Source: Bipolaris cookei
Lineage: Eukaryota > Ascomycota > Dothideomycetes > Pleosporales > Pleosporaceae
NCBI GenBank assembly: GCA_002286855.1
Contig: NRSV01000002.1
Location: forward strand, 430,152 to 494,151
Length of the DNA: 64,000 nt
Direction: 5' to 3'
Shown here: in pieces, positions 32,914 through 44,797 of the stretch
How the letters are laid out: each line of letters starts with the position of its first letter
Numbering within the stretch: the first letter of the stretch is position 1
The notes under the pieces: generated by a model
Told to the model about the DNA's origin: nothing
Database searches by the model: none
What the model saw: the letters and a program-made list of their open reading frames with translations, nothing else
Translations under genes and position numbers: made by a program

Positions 32914-34866
32914 ATGCCTTTTTTTTATTCATCTAACACACAAGCGACGATGCCAATAACGACTGCGGACGAGCCTACCATCTGGCAGCTCTCCGAGCGT
33001 GCCCGGATTTTAACACTCCGTAATGCTTTCATCATCGCACCAGTCGTCTACACAGTGCTCCGTCTAATCTACACCCTATTTATCTCCCGCCAGCGCAAGA
33101 TTCCCGGTCCATTCCTCGCGCGAATAACAGGGTTGTGGGAGCTAAAGAAGGTGATGGATGGAGATATCCACGAAACAATGATCAAGCTGCACGACCAATA
33201 CGGTAAGGACTCATAACCCCAAGGGCAAATAATCCACTGTTCAGAAAGTCATTCGGCCAAAACTGATGACATAAATATGCTAGGCCCCATCGTACGCGTT
33301 GCGCCAAATCGCTACGACTTTAACACTTTGGAGGCAACAAGAATCATATACCGCATCAGCAATGCGTTGCCAAAATCAAAGTATTATATCCCTTTCGGAT
33401 CACAACATGGCCCAAATTTACTTAATGTGCTCGAAAACGCTGAGCATGGTACTATGAAGAAACAGGTCGCGTCTCTCTATTCAATGTCGACATTGTTATC
33501 TCACGAAGCCACCGTGGACAGCCAGACGCTGCTCATGAGAAAGAAGCTTGAGGGATTTTCTTCAACGGGGGAATTGGTGGATTTGCCCAGCTTCTTCCAG
33601 TACTATGCTTTCGACGTGATTGGCATGATTACTGTGAGTGCGCAACCCCTCTTGTATAAAATATTCTGAGTATAATCTTATTGACGCGATTCCCGTATGT
33701 CTATCTAGCTTGGAAGTTCCATGGGCATGATGAATGCAAATGCCGACGTCAACAGTATTTGTGCCGCGCTTGATGTTGTCTTTCGTTACACATCTGTAAC
33801 GGGACTCTTCCCAGCATTGCATCCATGGATAACTTCTCTGATGAGGATGCTTCACATACCGGTTCCTACAGCTAAATTGGATGATTTTATCTCGGAGAAG
33901 ATGGCCCTGCACTTGGACGAAGCGGCGCAAGCTGATGGGTTCAAGAAGGGGGCAACCTTCCTGTCAAAGTTGCTTGCGTTGCGGAGCCAAGGCAAACTCA
34001 CCGACAGAGATGTTCAAGTCTGTATAGAGATGAACATTGCAGCAGGTTCAGACACGACAGCCATCAGTTTGAGCTCCATCGTATACTACTTGTATTCTAA
34101 CCCTCGTGTCTTGGAGCGACTTCGACATGAGCTCGATGCCCAATCAAAAGCCGAACGACTGTCAGATATGGTTACTTACCAGGAAGCTCAGGAGATACCA
34201 TATCTGCTAGCTGTTATTAAGGAGAGTCTGCGGCTTCACTCCGCTGTTGGCACACAACTGACACGCGTGGTACCCAAGGGCGGTTGCGTGATAGAAGGAC
34301 ATCATTTTCCTGAAGGTGTAAGCAGTTTCATGATACTCAAGCTCTGCGCTTGCATGTTATGTTAAGATCGCTTGCTAACTTCGCTTTGAACTGTTTAGGC
34401 CGAGGTTGGAGTCAACGGCTGGGCACTTCATTATAATAAAGAGATGTTTGGCGAGGACGCCTATGCATTCAGGCCTGAACGTTGGCTGGAAGATGAAAAG
34501 ACGAACGTCGGGTTACCAGAATCTTTTGCAGTAAGTCAAGGCTCGCTGTCTTATCACAGCTTCAATTCCACCCTCTATTCAGATGTTTGGAAATCGCGCT
34601 ATCACATCCTCGTGTGATATCTGCAGGGTCTGAAAAATCTTCGAGTTTCTTAGCACTAATTTACTCGATAGTTTGGTCAAGGGTCTAGGTCCTGCATTGG
34701 TAAAAACATCAGCATCCTAGAAATGTCCAAAGCCATTCCGCAAGTAGTCCAGAACTTCGATATCGAAATTTCCACCAGCACCCGAGCTTGGTCAACCAAT
34801 TGTCGTTGGTTTGTGAAGCCAGAGTACCAAGCCCGGCTGAGGCGCCGAGAAAAATCAAGGGAATGA
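32914..34866 (+). CDS. Cytochrome P450 monooxygenase (pisatin demethylase-like group)
   Basis: Five exons, 32914-33202, 33284-33633, 33709-34317, 34399-34530 and 34672-34866, give 524 residues; all junctions are GT..AG and keep the frame. There is one N-terminal membrane anchor (about 37-56), then the proline hinge KIPGPF, the I-helix AAGSDTTAI, the ExxR motif KESLRLH, FRPERWL, and the heme-binding loop FGQGSRSCIGKN with the Cys ligand. All key residues are present, so an active ER-bound oxidase is expected. The last intron (141 bp) is longer than the rest and could hide a small alternative exon. The start could also be the ATG at 32950. The gene faces the C2H2/Zn2Cys6 regulator tail to tail, 320 bases apart. 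Substrate unknown. Confidence 0.9.
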
Positions 34867-35186
34867 CTTGGGGAAAACTTCTTCCAGCAATTCTTAGCTT
34901 GAACACGAACCGACAGGAGAACATTCTGAGTGTATAATATGCATGAAACATTCCACACCACCCCTGTGGGGGATGAAATGATAAGGTCCCATTCATAAGT
35001 GCTTTGATGCAGATAACCTAAGTTTTACTTCTCAATAGTACAATGCGACCAATCTTTTGCTCCACAATCTACAGAAATGCTCCACCTTTTCTCCTGTATG
35101 ATTGAAGCTAATATTCTTGATGCTTCAATTCATGCTTCGAAGATTCTTCAATGAGTAGTTCCAATTATGCGCGAAGTCTACATGCA
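34867..35186. other. Convergent 3' region between P450 and regulator
   Basis: 320 bases without a gene; the 3' UTRs of both neighbours are expected here. Confidence 0.5.
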
Positions 35187-38100
35187 CTAAAATTGTCGAC
35201 GTTGTACCAACGCTGCAGCCTGACCGAGCTTCCCAATAAGACGCATCAGGTTACCGACTAAGTTGGGACAATCTTGATAGTCAGTCATATACTTTTTAGA
35301 TAACAGAGCCTGGAAGACATTCATAGTCTCAGGCTGATGTATGACTTCAATAGTCAAATGCTCCACACCGTTCGTTCCTTCCCGACCATACGTGATGCAG
35401 GGCTTTCCAAACCCCAACACTAGAAACTGTTGCACCAATGTGGTATGATCTCCGTCTAATAATACCTTCATCTCCTTAGACGACACCTCAAGGTATCTAT
35501 GCTTCAGCTGTGAATTGCAATCTGTAGGGCTATCTGACAGCTGTGCTTTGGAGATTATTGAGTGTGACCACAAAATTAGGCTGGCGTGATAGATTGCGAG
35601 AATTGTGGACACTCTTAAGGTGGGATCACCGTTTTGACGTGCTTCCCGCAAGATCTGACCAGCATGCCACATGGCTTGTCGACAAGATCGACTTTCAGCC
35701 CACTCCTTAAGTCGTGGAAAGACGCGGCGTGCTTCGCGTTCACCATCCTTACCGCCGAGTAATTGCAGATCTTCGAGAAAAACATGAAGATACATAAACT
35801 GTCGCTCGTGTAGAACAACAAGCCAAGGATCCATCGGACCAAGCCACTGTATGTGCATGGCCGCAAATAATTCTAATGATTCTCGCGCTTCTTGATAGAG
35901 TGCCTGAGTACTAAATGAATGCTTGTTTTGCGAGGCACCCGGTGTTATGTCACGGGCCTTCAAGCGCTCCTTGTACTGCCATGTGTTCGACCATAAGCCA
36001 CAGAGGATTACTAGAGCTGTGTATTTAGTGTCCACGGAGTTTCCAAGGGAAGACAGATTGTTGAGGTCTTCGATACAAGCGCGCATTGACAACTGCGCTG
36101 GAGGACCAAGGCTGAGCCAGGCTGCTCGCCACGCCTCAGCTGAGGGCGTATTCCAAAGCGCTCGCGCTGCTGGTAGGCCAGTCTGCATCTCGGTATGTGT
36201 CAATGGGGGTGGTGTCAGGAATGCCATCGAGTACTGAGTGCTGAGTATGAGCAAATGTAAAACAAGTCTATGGCGAATGTTAACATTCATACATAGTTAA
36301 AACCAAGCTGAAAGCATTCAATCAAAGAAGATCGGCCGGATTTTTCTCTTCTTACCTTTTTTTAGATTCGTAGTCGACCCATGCATGCCATTTCTCTTTC
36401 AAATCAAGTTCGTTGTCGCACGAGTGCGGTGAAATACCTTCGGGATACGGAAGTCGTAAAAAATCTCCCCTCCTCATCATCTGTATCACTTTGTTATCAA
36501 CAGCCTACTCTAGGTCTGCTTACAAGCTTACAGTAATCGGTATATTGAACATACTTTCGCTAATCTCGATTCGCCGACTATCGCCACTCCACAGCCCGGC
36601 TTGAATCAAAAGCACAAAACATTGGAGAGGGTCAAGCAACCGAATATTGCGGACATCAGCGCGAAACTGTCGCAAAACAACATTAGCTTTCGTTAACAAT
36701 ATGCCTGGCTAAAGTTTGTTCAAGGGGTTACATACCAAACGAGCGATCAGCTCTCGATGAAGCTCGTGTAAAGCAAGAGCAAATTTCAGAAATACAGCAC
36801 GGTCCGACCGGAAAGCACCGGCAACGATAAGGCCGACGACTAATTCTGTGGAGGCAGTGTTCGGGTCAAAGCTGGGAACATGAAGCCATGAATCCGCTTC
36901 CTGGCTGTGTTCCGCAAGTTCCATGGACAGCAGGTATTCCAGAACTTTGAGAGATGGAAAGGCTGAGAGAAGGCGGTGGTGATTAGCAGAGTCTGCAAGA
37001 GGCAAAATCAAGCTGAGAATGCGATATCGCGTACATGGCTGGAGGTGCACAAGAGTGTGCTGTTGAGAATCAGTAGACACGCAAGTAGACACGCAAGCAG
37101 ACATCATTTCGTCTAGAGCAGGAAAAAGATCTGCAGTTTTGGCGAACCAATCTTCGCCTTCCATTGGAGTCCAGAGTAGGAACGATTGCTTGTATGCGCT
37201 CTCGCCTATGGAAAGATTTCGGTCAGCTTCGGGCACGTCGTCCATCTCTGGTGGCGCTACGGATAAAGCCTGAGTCTCCAAGGCGCCAAAATCGAGAATA
37301 TCCAGATTGAACGCATCCCACGACCATCCTAGCTCGTCGCCAGGAGCATCCAACAAGCTCAAACAACCAATTTCGACAGGGAAACTAGTAGAAGAAGGTT
37401 GCGGAAGTTCAACAGTGTTTGGACCGAGTATGCTGTTCTCTTCTCCGATTGTGGAACCTGTGATGCTGGTCAGTATATCTGCCGATGAATCGAAAATGAC
37501 ACAGTCAAATACCGACCGATGATAGAACCCGGGCGGTAGGGAAAGGAAAATCAAGATGAGTAAGTCAACGGCCAAATCAATGAGATGGGGTGGAGACGCT
37601 GGCTTGCCTTTTTCAAAAGATATTGGAGTGATGGGTTGGTTTGCTGAACTGTCTTGTATTTCTTGGGACATCTGTCCAGAAGCTGCTTGCAGTTCTGTAG
37701 GGTTTACAGTTTCCACTAGACCAGGGATTGAGTGATTATCGTTTTCCATGCGATTTACAGACAGGGTGCATGTTGACTGGGATTCCTGATTGGTCGAGCC
37801 TGAAAACAAAACTATGTCGGAAGGTGCTGTGGTAGGTTGTGATTTGTCGATTGAACATGGTGCCTTTCGACGCGTGCTCCGTTTTAGGCGGGATTGTTGA
37901 GGGAAACGGCAAGGCAAGCCTCGTTGCGCACATCGCCTACACGGTTTATCTCCTTCACAACGTAGTTTCGATTCAGCGCACGAAAAGCAGGCTTTCGACG
38001 CCCGCTGACGGTACTTTCCTGGAACTGTAACATCAGTAGATGAGCCGACAGATTTGTGGATATTCATGTGTCGTTTGAGAGTGTCACTACATCACCTCGT

Positions 38101-38480
38101 CAGTCCAATGGCGCAACTATCGGGGGCCCAAACACAAAGGCACACTTGGAAGTGAAAAAGCTCGTTACTCACGGTCTTGAAAACGATTTGGGGCATAGAG
38201 GGCAGCTAATTGACTTTTGCTCGGTATCTACGATTCAGAAGTAGTGTTAGTATTCGTGCAGAAGCCAATACCAGAATGGTTTCGTACGTCTCCGGAAGTG
38301 GCGAGCTAGATGGTCGATTCGAGAATAGCGGTTCTTGCAGATATCGCAGACAAAGGGATTCGATTTGGCTGTACTGGACACTTCTTGTAGCGCAGCACCG
38401 GCCGCATGTTCGTTTGATGCTTGATGGCTTGCGTCAACGGTGTTACCGGAGGCTGTTGGACCGGTCGCGCCAGTGTTCAT
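35187..38480 (-). CDS. C2H2 + Zn2Cys6 fungal transcription factor
   Basis: Six exons, 38480-38288, 38227-38173, 38086-36736, 36666-36532, 36480-36356 and 36267-35187, give 979 residues with every phase consistent. Two C2H2 fingers come first: one begins CDICKNRYSRIDHLARHF and its last His is created by the first splice; the second is CPLCPKSFSRPDTLKRHMNIH, split by the second intron. Directly after comes a Zn2Cys6 cluster with spacing C-2-C-6-C-5-C-2-C-6-C (ACFSCAESKLRC, CRRCAQRGLPC). The C-terminal two thirds is the fungal-specific regulatory domain, with the usual QAGLWSGDSRRIEIS and KWHAWVDYESKKRL blocks. This double-zinc architecture is known in fungi, often as a pathway regulator. It may control the neighbouring P450 and MFS genes; that is inference from position. 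Confidence 0.88.
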
Positions 38481-38654
38481 GGTGAGTGCAATCTTTCGAT
38501 ATGCTGCGCAAAAATTGATGGTACCCAATTGTCCAAATGCTTCTCGACAGCAGGATGCATAAAAAACAATGCTGTCCCGAAGACCCGTTTTTAGTATACA
38601 TTATGAGAGGATAGAAATGACGGTGAAGGGATCCGCGGGAGGCGTTAGTTGCGG
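38481..38654. other. Promoter region of the regulator
   Basis: Short upstream sequence between the regulator's ATG and a transposon fragment. No distinct element recognised. Confidence 0.4.
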
Positions 38655-38957
38655 GGTACAGAGCATCCTTTGCGTGGGGCTACTGTCTTGGCGCACCCAA
38701 CGAGCCGTTCCGGCCAACGAGCCACCCGTACCCCATAACATTGTGAGCCGTTTCAATTCCAACGCGCCATAACCCCACAACCATAGATTCAATTCAGGAA
38801 GCGATCGAATATTTAGAATCGCGTGAAACTAGAGACGAATCTTTGTATTATAAAGTCACAAAAATGTTCAACGTTAACCAAACGACGCTGTCGTGGCGGC
38901 ACCAAGGTGCACAACGCGCCCGCAGCGAAGAGGCGCGTGAGCGAGTTACTCAACCCA
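38655..38957 (+). pseudogene. 5' fragment of another pogo-like element
   Basis: From about 38785 one frame reads a typical pogo N-terminus: IQEAIEYLESRETRDESL, then VTKMFNVNQTTLSWRHQGAQ, the HTH_psq fold, and stops matching after RERVTQP at about 38957. The expected start ATG appears as ATA (ACCATAGATTC). Upstream, CCAACGAGCC is repeated twice within GC-rich sequence that starts GGGGTAC, which may be the element's inverted repeat. The rest of the element is missing. It sits only about 170 bases upstream of the regulator's start codon. Confidence 0.75.
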
Positions 38958-39113
38958 TAACGGGAGTATGAGCTTATGCTATACATAGAAAGATGCGCAA
39001 GAAGAGGCTTGCAAGATATAAGAGAAATGATACAAGACTTCGTGACGATGATAGTAAAGTCGGAGGTTTCCTACAACTAGGTTACTTGGTTTCTTTAACG
39101 TGCGGGATCAGTA

Positions 39114-40922
39114 AGCTGGGCAGATCAGTAAGCTGGGCACCCCACCAAACTTCACGCGAGGTTCTGCGCAATTGAGCCACAATAACGTAATAGATATAGA
39201 TAAAAATGAGAGATATAGTTTATTATACAGCTCTACATGAAGTGCGAGTGTGTCCTTGAATATGGCACTTCGTACATGTCGGCGGCGCGCGCTGACGTCG
39301 CTCACCACCCTGGCTCTGGCTAGCCTCCATCACCACCTTTTCTGCCTCTGCAATAAGCTGCTGAGCCTGCTGTACCTGGAGTACCCCACCAGAAGCGATA
39401 TATTGACGCTGTTGATCCTGCTTTTGTCGCTGACGCCGATTTTCTTCACGTAGCTTCTTATTCTCCTCTGCAAGTATTGTTGCTGATTGCATTGCAAGCT
39501 GAGCGCTTTTCGCGAGCTGGCGTATCGCGATGCTCGTTGGGCTCTCTGGCTGGTGGCGCAGTCGCTCTTGGAGATAGCGCACCTGCTGCTGAAGCTCTGC
39601 TACTGTATGTGGTGTCTCTGTCTGCGTTGCTGCCTGCGCTGTGGCATTATCTGTAGTTGTCTGTGGTGGAGACGGTGTTCTGGCTACTGTGAGCGACGAT
39701 AGAACGCGATCTGGATAAGGAGGGACAAGTCCTGTCGCCCGAAAGCCTGCCTGGATGTTCTGCTGCGTAAAAACTATTGGTCGGATCCGTGTGTAGGCTG
39801 CAAGGAAGTCTATCTTGTCAACGTGGTAGACCCCATGGCGGGCGAGCTCCTCAACCTCGCGTCCGTACGCGCGCTTAAGAGGAGAGTAGCAGCTCACGTC
39901 TAGTGGCTGGAGGAGATGAGAGGTGTGGGGCGGCATACAGAGAGTGATAATCTTGTTCTCTGTACAGTACTGGTCGAACTCTGGCGTTGCGTGGCTACTA
40001 TGGCCGTCAAGAATAAGAAGCCGATAGACTCCAGCTGTACGAGCCGCTGTATGCTGGTTAAAGTGCTTTACCCACTCTACACCAAGCTATCTGTCGTCCA
40101 GCCATTGTCTGAGACGCCGATAGTCCAGTCTGGTGGGAGGTTATAATACCAGATGCTTTGGTGGGCCTTGCCAGACAGTATCACGAACGGTGGCAGAGAC
40201 CAGCCAGACGCGTTGACGCACTCGATCGCTGTAACCCACTCACGATTACCTGGCTGTACGACGACTGCCCGACCAACTCTATCAGAGCTAGTCACGACTT
40301 TTGAGGTGCTAGCGACGCCCATCGCGAACCCAGTCTCGTCAAAGTTGTAGATATCCTGGTCTAGCACGCCGTACGTCTTGCGCGTCTCCTCTACTAGCTT
40401 AAACCAGGCTGCAATTATAGCAGGATCTTCGTACTGGGCGCGCTGACTATTAAGCCTTCTACTCCACTTCGTCTGAAGCTCTGGCTGGCTCTGGATAAAG
40501 CGCGACACCCATTTCTTGCCTACGGGTGTAGAAGGTGGATCTTGGCCACGCGCAGCGAGTAACGCGTCTGCCATCCGTCGTACGTCGATAATATGGGGTG
40601 GGAAACCACGACGGTCAAGCTCTAGGATCCACTGCACGAGAGACTGCTCTTCAATAGGCGATAGCTTACGGTTGACAGACCGTAGCTCTAGTCGTGGCTG
40701 AGTACCATGAACGCGAGTATGTAGTGTTGATTGCGGCACATCGTATGCTTTTGCAAGAGCACGGATAGATTGTTTTGGATTATTACGATAAGACGCGATA
40801 GCAAGGCTTATTCTACCTTCACGAGAAGTCTGTATAGAGCGTTGTTGTCGCGGCATGGTGGTTATGGTGCAGAGCGTTACGTGAAGTTTGGTGGGGTGCC
40901 CAGCTTACTGATCTGCCCAGCT
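39114..40922 (-). mobile_element. Element B: pogo-like transposon nested inside the arm of element C
   Basis: 1809 bp, with perfect 43 bp inverted repeats at 39114-39156 and 40880-40922 and TA duplicated at 39112-39113 and 40923-40924. Each arm has two copies of AGCTGGGCA separated by GATCAGTA. It lies 16 bases inside the left end of element C. Confidence 0.95.
39223..40856 (-). pseudogene. Element B transposase, one frameshift
   Basis: From the ATG at 40856 the frame gives the HTH part (AKAYDVPQSTLHTRVHG), LDRRGFPPHI, and the first catalytic Asp in NFDETGFAMG, then stops just after NGWTTDSL near 40077. One base is missing around 40082-40083 (TTGGTG where TTGGGTG would keep the frame). After it, the reading GVEWVKHF, LLILDGHSSH, LLQPLDV continues to the C-terminus at 39223, with a coiled region and the CCHC knuckle CTKCHIQGHTRTSC. 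Everything else is intact, so the lesion is young or a sequencing error. Confidence 0.9.
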
Positions 40923-41074
40923 TAACTAGCCCCACCATCTCGTGCACGCGACCACCTCGTGCACGCGCGGCCTCACCAAGACTACCTCAAAAACGAGGCT
41001 CTAGAGCCACACTAAAAGGTTATTATCGCGATATATTTTAATGGTGAGATCAATAGGCTTTAATATATATATAG

Positions 41075-42952
41075 CTATAGAAATCGAGACGGAGTTCTAA
41101 TCGCGCGGCCGCGACGCGAGGTTGGAGGTGGTGAGCTTGCAGCACTTCCCTGAGGCTCCTCACCACCTTGAGGCCTCGCGATAGGCCTCTTTTTTTGAGT
41201 AGCCTTTGCAGGAGCCTTGAAGCTCCTCCTCCTACCCCTTTGAGAAGTTTTGATAGCTTTTTGAAGTTGTTTTGCAGCCTTGCGAGCCGCGATCCTTGAG
41301 GCCTTTTCAATAGCCTTCTCCTCCCTCTCCTTCTGCCTCATTAGACTCACTGCAAGCCTTGCCTGACGCCTCTGCTCCTTCTCTCTCGCCCTGGCCTGCC
41401 TTGTCTCCTCACGCTGCCTCCTCGTATCAGCTTTTTGGAGTTGCAGTTGCTCCTCCTCCTCCTCCTCCTCCTGGAGTTGTAGGCGATCGCGCGCCTCCTT
41501 CACCTTCCTTGGAGACCAGAATACAGCCCCACCATGATACTCCTCAGCCTCCTGTAGGGGTAGAGGCTTACCTCGTTTCCTACGTGTTCTCTCATTAACT
41601 AGAGCCTCTCTTAGCTTCCTTACTTCATCCTTGAGGAGACTATTTTGAACCGAACTCGAGTGAAGGACCTGGCTGAGCTTTTTGACCTGCCTATCGCCCT
41701 GATCAGCGACTACCTGACGCAGCAGACGCTCCATCTTCCTCCAATCAGAGGCACTAAGAGCTGAGGAGTCACTATCCGTTCCAGGATCAGGCACAGTAAA
41801 GCGCTGAAGGATAACTTCTGGGTTAAGAGGCGAGATCCCTGTAGCCTTGAAGGCGTTTAGGATCGTCGTTTCCTTAAAGGAGGCCTGCCAGGCAGCCTGG
41901 AAGAGGGGCAAGAAATCCCTCTTACTCATTGAAGTGATGCCTTGGCTCCTATCCATGAAGGCAGAAACTTCGTTTGAGTACGCTGTTGAGAGAGGCTTGA
42001 ACATGCTAACGTCAAGAGGCTGCAGCGTGTGGGTTGAGTGAGGAGGATATACTGCGAGGAGGATCTTATGCTCATCACAATACTTGATAAAATCCATTGT
42101 AACGTGAGATCCATGGCCGTCAAGGACGAGTAATCGATAGGAGGATCGAGCCTTCGCCTTCGTACTACGATCAAACACCTGTTGAAGCCACGCGAGGCCT
42201 ACCTCGTTATTGGTCCATCCAGAAGGTGATGAAGATATTCGAATTTGATGGATATCTGGATCAAGGGCCTGCAGCCAGGTGTCCTGTATCGATCCTGAGG
42301 CTGATTGATATATGAGGGCAGGCTCAAGGCAAGATCCATCTGCGCAGATACAGGCCAATAGCGTTACCCACTGGCGTGAGCCATCCTGTATCGTACTCCT
42401 CCTCCTTATGCCCTCGTACGAGGCCTTACTAAAGATCCTCCTTGAACGACTTACGATACCAAGCATGAAGCCCTTCTCATCCATATTGTAGATATGACGC
42501 GCCTCGACGTGATATTGATTAATTTTATCGCGTAGGAGGCTAAATTAGAGGTTGTATTTACTCCTTGAATCTGCTTTGTGGCGACAGTTATCAAGGCCTT
42601 TTGCCCACCTTGAGGTAAGTTGATCAGGATAGCGCTGCACGAAGCGACTAACCCAGTGTACTCCAACCTCAGTCTTGGCAATCTGTGAGGCAAAATTGCG
42701 TATCATTGGCTGAGTAGGTGGTAAGCCTCTATCTGTCAGTCGATTGATATAGGCGATTAGGGCCTGCTCCTGCTGTGGGTGGAGGAGCTGCTGCTTTTGA
42801 TAGCCTGTCGAAGGCGAGGTGCAGCGACCTTGGTGTCTTCGGGCGAGCGTAGTTCGAGTAACACCGTATCTTTTTGAAATCTCAGTATACGTAAAAGACT
42901 CCTCAGGTCCTAAGGCATCGATAGCTGCAAGCGCAGCCTCGATATTACTCAT
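41075..42952 (-). pseudogene. Element C transposase, one in-frame stop
   Basis: The ATG at 42952 opens MSNIEAALAAIDAL and the HTH part KRYGVTRTTLARRHQG. A TAA at 42547-42545 interrupts at KYNL-stop, where the relative in element D reads KYKLYFDLL (a Tyr codon). After it the catalytic part is complete: YNMDEKGFMLG, LLVLDGHGSH, and LQPLDV with 35 residues between the last two Asp. The C-terminus is long, Glu/Arg/Lys-rich and coiled, with GGAVFWSPRKVKEARDR conserved in element D. Only one change separates it from an open frame. Confidence 0.9.
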
Positions 42953-43059
42953 GATGGTAGAGATATGAGGTGTTGAGGTAGAGGTGGCTGCTAGGCCGCG
43001 TGTGCACGAGGTGGTCGCGTGCACGAGATGGTGGGGCTAGTTACTAATCCCGCACGTTA

Positions 43060-43722
43060 ACGTTAGACAAAGCCTATTTCAGTACTCAAAATCTGATAAT
43101 TTCCATCGCTGTTTTGTGGCCCCAAGATGTATGATTTTCGAATGTGACGCTGTTTCTGTTTCCGTTTTCCATACGGAGCCCAGATTACTACTAAATTAGG
43201 TTTGACAGTCGTAAAACGGATTTCTACCGAGTGGGCTTTTATCCAAAGCTGACTACAAAATATACCTATTATACCTGGTTGAAACCCCTGTATGTTCCTT
43301 CGGGGTGACAGACTGTAGTATGTTTCATCTACAGTAGGATCACCGCGGGAGTGAATGTAGCAATTCGATTCAATCATGCAGGTTTTCAAGTCTGACGAGT
43401 TGATATTGCCATTTCTGTCGACTCTGTCGATTGTGTCGGTTTCTAAGCTTAGCCTCGGTGAATTACCTGCATTTTCTAAGAAAACTCCTTGTGTCACGCA
43501 ACCAGAGCAAACAAAGACAGCGATGTGACCCCGCTAACAAGCCCTACCCAGTTCTCACCGCCTACACAACCGCTGTATCTATATTATCAGTATGTAAGCT
43601 GTTGCTTATTGTTTCCTCATCTTTCTGCATTACATAGAAACTTTAAAAAGTACAATCAGTGCTGAAAAACAAAATTAAGTTAATCTCTTCTTGGAAAATC
43701 TTCTTTTTTTTTCGTCGATGCA
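43060..43722. other. Intergenic, unassigned
   Basis: A 144-codon minus-strand frame (43063-43497) with NIQGFQPGIIGIFCSQLW looks protein-like but matches no family I can name. It may be an eroded gene. Confidence 0.35.
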
Positions 43723-44530
43723 ATGCAGCTGGAAAAGACTAGTTGCAGCAGTATGAATTCGAAAGCATATGATCAATACTATAGATGTAAAGTCAAGTAC
43801 ACAATAGAGCTCAGCGGCTGCGGGCGCTGTCGACTGACGGGTGGTGTATGTACATACAGCCTGGGCAAATGGATGGGCCGGCTAAAGAAGTCGAGCCAAC
43901 AGACCTCGAAAACCCAAGCAAGAGGAATGAGAGATGCAGGAAGTGCCTCTCTAGAGCATGATAGAAACTTCTCAGGTAAGCCTTTTCTATCATCACGCCA
44001 TACAGACATATTTACCTAACTCTATTAGATCATATCATACACATGCCAAACACACAACAAAGATGGGAGCTGCTATCATCCGCTATGGACGAGTCTGACA
44101 TGAATACTTTGAATCATGACGAAATATCGCTATTTTTGATGGGTGATAACACCCAGGCAAAAGTTGAAGACTGCTATACCAGCCCCGATGAGTGTCTGAG
44201 TATCAGTACTTCAGATAAGAAGACGAGCCCCACTTCCATTTCTCCCACTTGGGCTCAAACAAGGGAGACGCCACCAAGAGGCATAGAGATTGGTAGCATC
44301 TCATCCGTATGTTTTGGTTACATTTTCAAAATAAGAATAAAAGTCTAGAATTAACCAGCGCTGCAGCCACAGGAGTGCCAACAAGGCAGATATCCTAAGC
44401 ATTGAGATGGCGCACACTCGTATCTGCCAACTCCACAGAGCCCAGGTTGTCCTCACAATTTCAACTATGAAACAATGGTTACGGATTTCACAGCTTCGCC
44501 ATCAGTCTCCTTGGTAGGCAATATTGAAAT
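43723..44530 (+). pseudogene. Possible remnant of a Zn2Cys6 regulator
   Basis: The first piece (43723 to about 43976) contains YRCKVKYTIELSGCGRCRL and CTYSLGKWMGRLKK, which resembles the second half of a Zn2Cys6 cluster with its basic linker, but the first two Cys of the cluster are not in place. A GTAAGC..TAG intron could join to DHIIHMPNTQQRWELL at about 44028, continuing to about 44308. Further downstream an in-frame stop follows QGRYPKH, before CPHNFNYETMVTDF. Pathway-type (AflR-like) regulators have this layout, so a decayed copy is plausible. This is weak evidence; it may instead be a misread non-coding stretch. Confidence 0.35.
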
Positions 44531-44797
44531 GTAAGCTATATGACTACGTTCCTCTATCTAAAAAAGATCGTACACTAAAATTCGCTGCAGAAACTTTGCG
44601 AGATATGCCAAAGACATGAATGGCGGAAAAACACATAAAATTTCTAATATGGTGAAAATAATGCGCTTAGAGCAGTATTATTATTTTTACACTATGGTGG
44701 TGTTGTAAGGCTCTGAAGTTGCTGGTTTTCTGACGCGTTATTGATTTTCGTAGGGTGGTGGCCTGCGCTGAGTCCCGAGAATTTTGTCCACCGGGTA

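Larger units (their letters stand above)
39098..43057 (-). mobile_element. Element C: pogo-like transposon split by element B
   Basis: The left inverted repeat starts at 39098 (ACGTGCGGGATCAGTA), is cut at its TA by element B, and resumes at 40925 (ACTAGCCCCACCATCTCG) to 40973. The right repeat is 42993-43057. Joined, the left arm is 65 bp and matches the right with about two differences. TA flanks the outside (39096-39097 and 43058-43059). Without B the element is about 2149 bp. The arms hold a direct repeat of CTCGTGCAC. Confidence 0.93.

Noticed and set aside
34531..34671. Small extra exon in the last P450 intron (around 34583-34626)
   Set aside because: Direct joining of PESFA to FGQGSRSC gives the expected family sequence, so an extra exon is not needed.
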